Positions 60,830-64,000 of a stretch of DNA of 64,000 nt are shown here, in pieces. Within the stretch, counting starts at the first letter, position 1, and every line of letters starts with the position of its first letter. The stretch is taken from NCBI GenBank assembly GCA_003612405.1, contig RAYR01000009.1, positions 124,001 through 188,000 on the forward strand, given 5' to 3'. Source of the DNA: a bacterium 0.1xD8-71 (GTDB lineage: Bacteria; Bacillota; Clostridia; Lachnospirales; Lachnospiraceae). The position numbers were made by a program, and so were the translations under genes. A model generated the notes under the pieces. That model had not been told where the DNA came from. It saw nothing but the letters and a program-made list of their open reading frames with translations, and did not search any database.

Positions 60830-61519
60830 ATGATAAAGTACGAGGAATGGAAGGATAAAAAGAAAGACTTCTTCAAAGTGGATGTACGCCATGTGCAGGG
60901 AAATTTCTTTCCCGGCTTACAAAGACGTGCCATGACGCTAAAAGCCGGGGAGGGAATTGAGGTCATACAGACTTTTGAACCTTACCCGCTATATAAGGAG
61001 ATGGATATGCTGGGGTATATACATCATACAGAGAAGCTGGCAGAAAATGAGTTTCATGTCTGGTTTTACCGGACAGAGGAAAAAGAGCCGGAAGGCTCTG
61101 CACCATACCGTCCGCTTGCATTGCTGAATTATCCTATGATTGATGAGGACTTAGGGCGTATCGCGGCGGATTTTTGGCAGGCAACATGGCAGAGTGAGAA
61201 GCGCACTCTCCCCTATGAAATGCGTCTGCTTCTTTCCCTGACAAATGCAGTTGGCGCAGGAAGAATGAGGCAGGCTGTGCGGGAACTGGTAAAGGCATAT
61301 ATCTATGGTCTTGAATCCGCAGCGCTGGATGATGTGTTTGAACTTTTGGCATGGAATCAGGGGATCGGATTTTTCAGCTCGGAAATTGGACCTTCACCGC
61401 TTTTTCAAGCGTATAAGATGATTAAGACGCAGGAACAAAGAGGCATAAGCAGGGAAGAAATCTGCACCGAGATAAAAGAAAAGTTTGGCGAAAAAAATCA
61501 GGAAGTGCAAGTGTTGTAA
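60830..61519 (+). CDS. DUF2249-like protein, first gene of the stress operon
   Basis: A 229-residue soluble protein. The first 85 residues (FKVDVRHVQGNFFPGLQRRA, GEGIEVIQTFEPYPLYKEMD, GYIHHTEKLAENEFHVWFYR) follow the DUF2249 pattern, a TusA-like fold found beside hemerythrins and in nitrosative-stress genes. Residues 115-215 are helical (LPYEMRLLLSLTNAVGAGRM, ALDDVFELLAWNQGIGFF) and faintly recall the AhpD/carboxymuconolactone fold, without its CxxC. Strong AGGAGG site. Function not established. Confidence 0.65.
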   Translation: MIKYEEWKDKKKDFFKVDVRHVQGNFFPGLQRRAMTLKAGEGIEVIQTFEPYPLYKEMDMLGYIHHTEKLAENEFHVWFYRTEEKEPEGSAPYRPLALLNYPMIDEDLGRIAADFWQATWQSEKRTLPYEMRLLLSLTNAVGAGRMRQAVRELVKAYIYGLESAALDDVFELLAWNQGIGFFSSEIGPSPLFQAYKMIKTQEQRGISREEICTEIKEKFGEKNQEVQVL

Positions 61520-61547
61520 CAGGAAAGAAAGATAGGAGGAAAATAAT

Positions 61548-61733
61548 ATGGCAATCACAAAGGAAATGTTACTTGGAGAAATTTTAAGAACCAAACCGGA
61601 GGCGGCAGAGGTGTTGATGCAGATGGGGATGCACTGTTTAGGGTGCCCGTCCTCACAGATGGAGAGCCTTGCGGATGCCTGCATGGTGCATGGGCTGGAT
61701 GCCGATGAACTCTTGAAAAAGCTGAATTCATAG
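61548..61733 (+). CDS. DUF1858 / ScdA-N-like protein
   Basis: A 61-residue helical protein. ILRTKPEAAEVLMQMGMHCL then GCPSSQMESLADACMVHGLD is the DUF1858 pattern, related to the N-terminal domain of ScdA/YtfE (RIC) proteins. The CxxC and one further cysteine are present. In RIC this domain precedes a hemerythrin-like di-iron domain in one chain. Here the hemerythrin is two genes downstream. AGGAGG site; 28 bases after the previous gene. Confidence 0.82.
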   Translation: MAITKEMLLGEILRTKPEAAEVLMQMGMHCLGCPSSQMESLADACMVHGLDADELLKKLNS

Positions 61734-61743
61734 GAGGAGTGCA

Positions 61744-62355
61744 ATGAGCACATTTTTAGGTTCGATTCATCACTGGCTATACGGAAAAATAGAGTTCCAA
61801 AACGGGCTAGTTGAAAGATTATCAGATATGATAAGCAAAAACGGGTATGATGATGGCATTCTTTCCGAAATGGAACAAAAGTATGGGGCGGTGGAGAAAG
61901 GCAGTCTTGAAAATATGATTGATAACAGTAATATACATGGCTGGTTACAGGATAAAATCGCTGCCGCTGAAAACCGCCTTGCTTTTCTGGTCATCTCAAC
62001 GATGGATGCCCATTCTGAATGTATGCCGGATATTGCGAATGCTGCATATGAGTATGGACGGAGCAGGAAACTGTCGGGGAAAACAAGCGCAGAAGAAGTT
62101 TATAGGCATTTAGATAATCTGCTATTGAACGGAATGCCTTGTGACAGGGTTAATACTGTGGTTTCCATAAGTCAGGAGGCAGTAGTATGGAAACAGACTG
62201 TGGATATACATTTGCCATATTGGGAAGCATTACAAGGAGATGTCAGTCATTATTATGACCTGAAGGAGAGGCTGGTCGCAGGTATTTTGGAGGGCAGCGG
62301 TTTTTCCTACAAATATTTAGGAAATCAGACATTCACATTGATTAAGGAGGGATAA
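61744..62355 (+). CDS. unknown protein between DUF1858 and hemerythrin genes
   Basis: A 203-residue soluble protein I do not recognise. It opens with SFxxSIHHWLYGKI-like sequence (FLGSIHHWLYGKIEFQNG), repeats a related element at IHGWLQDKIAAAENRLA, and has scattered His and Cys residues (MDAHSECMPD, GMPCDRV) that could bind metal or heme. The C-terminal half is mixed alpha/beta ending in a strand pair. It starts 10 bases after the DUF1858 stop and ends 3 bases before the hemerythrin gene, so it belongs functionally to this operon. Confidence 0.7.
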   Translation: MSTFLGSIHHWLYGKIEFQNGLVERLSDMISKNGYDDGILSEMEQKYGAVEKGSLENMIDNSNIHGWLQDKIAAAENRLAFLVISTMDAHSECMPDIANAAYEYGRSRKLSGKTSAEEVYRHLDNLLLNGMPCDRVNTVVSISQEAVVWKQTVDIHLPYWEALQGDVSHYYDLKERLVAGILEGSGFSYKYLGNQTFTLIKEG

Positions 62356-62358
62356 ATA

Positions 62359-62904
62359 ATGTATGGAATTGATTTACTGATGAAAGAACATGAGAATATC
62401 GTAGCACTGACTAAGCATTTAAGGAGAACCTGCTGTGCTGTGATTGAGGGGGCAGACATTGATGTTCAGGAGTTTCTGGAGTGTATTGATTTTGCAAGAA
62501 CTTATGCAGACAAGCATCATCATGGAAAGGAAGAACAGATATTGTTTCGGTTTATGCTTAATAATTCCGATCCTGTTGCAGAAAAACTGGTGCGCAATGG
62601 AATGCTGGTGGAACATGACTTCGGAAGATTCCATATCGGGGAATTGGAGAACGCAGTTAAGCAGTATGCCAGTGTTCCGACTACAGAAGGAAAGCTGGAT
62701 ATCGTCACCCATGCATCGGGTTATGTGGATTTATTGCAGCGTCACATTGAGAAAGAAGATACCGTCTGCTACACTTATGCATTACGAACACTGTCAGAGG
62801 AATGCAAAGCGCAGATTGATGAACAGACAAGAGCGTTTGAGAAAAAAGCGGAACAGGACGGCATACAGGAGAAATATATTACATGGTTAGAAAAAAGGAG
62901 ATAG
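62359..62904 (+). CDS. hemerythrin-like di-iron protein
   Basis: A 181-residue four-helix hemerythrin-domain protein. Di-iron ligands are visible in order: MKEHENIV, DKHHHGKEEQILF, VEHDFGRFHIGE and RHIEKEDTVCY. Such proteins bind oxygen, or sense and repair damage by NO; stand-alone members with this HHGKEE pattern are common in anaerobes. With the DUF1858 gene it would reconstitute the domain set of a RIC/ScdA iron-centre repair protein on separate chains. It lies in the middle of the Crp/Fnr-linked operon. Confidence 0.9.
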   Translation: MYGIDLLMKEHENIVALTKHLRRTCCAVIEGADIDVQEFLECIDFARTYADKHHHGKEEQILFRFMLNNSDPVAEKLVRNGMLVEHDFGRFHIGELENAVKQYASVPTTEGKLDIVTHASGYVDLLQRHIEKEDTVCYTYALRTLSEECKAQIDEQTRAFEKKAEQDGIQEKYITWLEKRR

Positions 62905-62908
62905 GCGA

Positions 62909-63145
62909 ATGGGTAAAGTTGTTGATTTCACAAAAACAGTTTCAGAGCTGGTAAGTGAAAATCCTGAAATAAAAGAGGTATTGGCAGAAGCAGGGTTTAA
63001 GGAAATTATAAAGCCTATGTCTTTAGCTGTAATGGGTAAGGTAATGACGATACCAAATGGAGCTGCCATAAAAAATATTCCTATGGACAAAGTTTTTGAA
63101 ACTTTTGAGAAACATGGGTTTGAGGTGAAAACAGAAACATCTTGA
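62909..63145 (+). CDS. second DUF1858-like protein
   Basis: A 78-residue protein (VDFTKTVSELVSENPEIKEV, LAEAGFKEIIKPMSLAVMGK) with the DUF1858 layout but without cysteines: where the first copy has the CxxC loop, this one has FKEIIKP. It ends MDKVFETFEKHGFEV, matching the repeat-unit helix. The loss of cysteines suggests a structural or regulatory counterpart of the 61548 gene. It is 4 bases after the hemerythrin gene. Confidence 0.75.
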   Translation: MGKVVDFTKTVSELVSENPEIKEVLAEAGFKEIIKPMSLAVMGKVMTIPNGAAIKNIPMDKVFETFEKHGFEVKTETS

Positions 63146-63190
63146 ACGGGTGGTTAAAAATCAGGCTGAGGGAAGGAGCAAACGAACAGT

Positions 63191-63520
63191 ATGGAAAAAA
63201 TAAAAAATATAGACAAGGCAGAAATTTTAGTTTTAAAAGAACAGGTTGCTTACCAAAGCAATCAGGTTGTAAGCAGGACTTTAGCACAAAATAATGCGCT
63301 GAGTGTCACATTGTTTTCTTTTGACAAGGGAGAAGAAATCAGCAGCCATGAGTCCAGTGGTGATGCCTTTGTGATTTGTTTGGATGGCGTTGGCGAGATT
63401 ACGATTGATGACAAAAAGTATGAACTGCATGAGGGAGAATCTATCGTAATGCCCGCAAAACACCCTCATGCGGTCTTGGGTAAAGAGCAGTTTAAAATGT
63501 TGCTGGTTGTTGTATTTTAG
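63191..63520 (+). CDS. cupin-domain protein
   Basis: A 109-residue single-domain cupin. The barrel motifs are FDKGEEISSHESSGDAFVIC (motif 1, with H but an altered second histidine) and GESIVMPAKHPHAVLG (motif 2 with PxxxPH). It may bind one metal ion. Proteins of this type act as small sensors or isomerases; nothing indicates the substrate. It sits 45 bases after the DUF1858 gene and 17 before the ferredoxin gene. Confidence 0.82.
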   Translation: MEKIKNIDKAEILVLKEQVAYQSNQVVSRTLAQNNALSVTLFSFDKGEEISSHESSGDAFVICLDGVGEITIDDKKYELHEGESIVMPAKHPHAVLGKEQFKMLLVVVF

Positions 63521-63537
63521 CGAAAGGGGGATGCGGC

Positions 63538-63726
63538 ATGAGGGTGAATGTAGATCAGAATGCTTGTATTGGATGCGGGCTGTGTGTTGGGATGGCACCT
63601 GATGTATTCCGTATGAATGACGATGATAAGGCGGAGGGGTATCAGGACTCTGCACCGGAAAACGAAAGCATGGTACAGGATGCCGTTCGTTCCTGTCCTG
63701 TTTCCGCTATTGAATGGGAGGAATAG
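63538..63726 (+). CDS. single-cluster [4Fe-4S] ferredoxin
   Basis: A 62-residue acidic ferredoxin with C11-x2-C14-x2-C17 (ACIGCGLCVGMAPDVF) and the fourth ligand in RSCPVSAIEW, the pattern of monocluster ferredoxins in Firmicutes. The usual CP after the third cysteine is replaced by APDVF, normal for this type. It could supply electrons to the hemerythrin or cupin proteins of the operon. Ldh begins 2 bases after its stop. Confidence 0.9.
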   Translation: MRVNVDQNACIGCGLCVGMAPDVFRMNDDDKAEGYQDSAPENESMVQDAVRSCPVSAIEWEE

Positions 63727-63728
63727 AG

Positions 63729-64000
63729 ATGATAAAAACAATTAACCCAAGAAAAGCAGCAGTCATCGGCTGTGGATTTGTAGGCGCTGCAACAGCATTT
63801 ACACTGATGCAGAGCAGGCTGTTCACTGAAATGGTGCTTCTTGATGCAAATTATGATAAAGCAGACGGAGAAGCAAAGGACATTTCGCATGGCGTTCCGT
63901 TTGCCGGACAGATGAAGATTTATGCAGGAGGCTATGATGACCTGATGGATGCTTCTATTGTCATTGTGACTGCCGGGGCAAACCAGAAGCCGAATGAAAC
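63729..64000 (+). CDS. ldh: L-lactate dehydrogenase (partial, runs off the window)
   Basis: The first 90 residues of an NAD-dependent lactate/malate dehydrogenase. KAAVIGCGFVGAATAFTLM is the NAD loop (GxGxxG), LLDANYDKADGEAKDISHG has the ribose-binding aspartate and the ldh-type ASHG-like turn, and DASIVIVTAGANQKPNE is the standard third strand and loop. The AxDISHG form favours L-lactate over malate dehydrogenase. The catalytic Arg/His region lies beyond the edge. It is translationally linked to the ferredoxin gene, and so to the Crp/Fnr operon. Confidence 0.85.
   Translation, partial: MIKTINPRKAAVIGCGFVGAATAFTLMQSRLFTEMVLLDANYDKADGEAKDISHGVPFAGQMKIYAGGYDDLMDASIVIVTAGANQKPNE

Noticed and set aside
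1..64000. tRNA, rRNA and CRISPR arrays
   Set aside because: No cloverleaf-type sequence with a GTTCRA-type loop and CCA-proximal stem, no rRNA-like stretch and no regularly spaced direct repeats were seen by eye; a covariance search was not possible.

Overview
The window looks like chromosome from an anaerobic, low-to-mid GC Gram-positive bacterium of the Clostridia, most likely a Lachnospiraceae gut commensal. The evidence is a six-cysteine SCIFF peptide with its radical SAM maturase and a TIGR04086-like membrane protein, a MurE of meso-diaminopimelate type, the Firmicutes block priA-def-fmt-yugP-rsmB-rlmN-prpC-prkC-rsgA, strong AGGAGG ribosome binding sites, TTG/GTG starts and an oxygen-independent heme-type radical SAM enzyme. 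No rRNA, tRNA or CRISPR array was seen.

Layout. 1-5.4 kb: the tail of an unknown gene, then a strongly AT-rich island with an A-T-C nonribosomal peptide synthetase overlapping a MATE exporter that carries a degenerate ATPase-like tail. 5.5-10.7 kb: hemZ-like radical SAM enzyme, iron-sulfur flavoprotein, a second MATE pump, a phosphoribosyltransferase-like protein lacking the usual acidic pair, and a coiled-coil protein. 10.8-17.2 kb: hisS-aspS with two small followers, a HAD phosphatase and a convergent CNNM/CBS protein. 17.3-21.7 kb: the SCIFF ranthipeptide locus running into secDF. 22-29.5 kb: surface proteins (polytopic membrane protein, SH3 protein, YHYH protein, Ser/Gly-rich secreted protein), an XRE regulator with a candidate operator pair, an Rpn nuclease remnant, a 56-codon gene, and a GT-C plus GT2 glycosyltransferase pair. 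29.6-44.9 kb: housekeeping (recJ, a 1-phosphofructokinase-type kinase, murE, priA to rsgA).

45.0-54.2 kb is one long operon: an 861-residue fusion of a CoA-disulfide-reductase-like flavoenzyme, a rhodanese domain, a siroheme sulfite/nitrite reductase-like module and a two-cluster ferredoxin, followed by hemA, a Met8-type dehydrogenase/chelatase, hemC, cobA-hemD, hemB and hemL. That set can convert glutamyl-tRNA to siroheme, the cofactor the first gene appears to need.

54.2-58.1 kb is a decayed region. A ribose-type regulator/kinase gene has lost its 5' end, the substrate-binding protein has an internal deletion and frameshift, and the ATPase gene is cut inside its Walker A region and joined to the 3' end of an XRE regulator. 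An XRE gene and a small protein typical of integrative elements follow.

58.2-64 kb: a pyridoxal-kinase-like gene with TIGR04076 and HD-domain genes, then a Crp/Fnr regulator divergent from a tight eight-gene operon (DUF2249-like protein, two DUF1858-like proteins, unknown protein, hemerythrin, cupin, ferredoxin, L-lactate dehydrogenase). A perfect 16-bp palindrome sits at about -41.5 of the operon promoter. I infer a nitric-oxide or oxygen stress regulon, in which the hemerythrin and DUF1858 genes resemble a split RIC/ScdA iron-centre repair protein.
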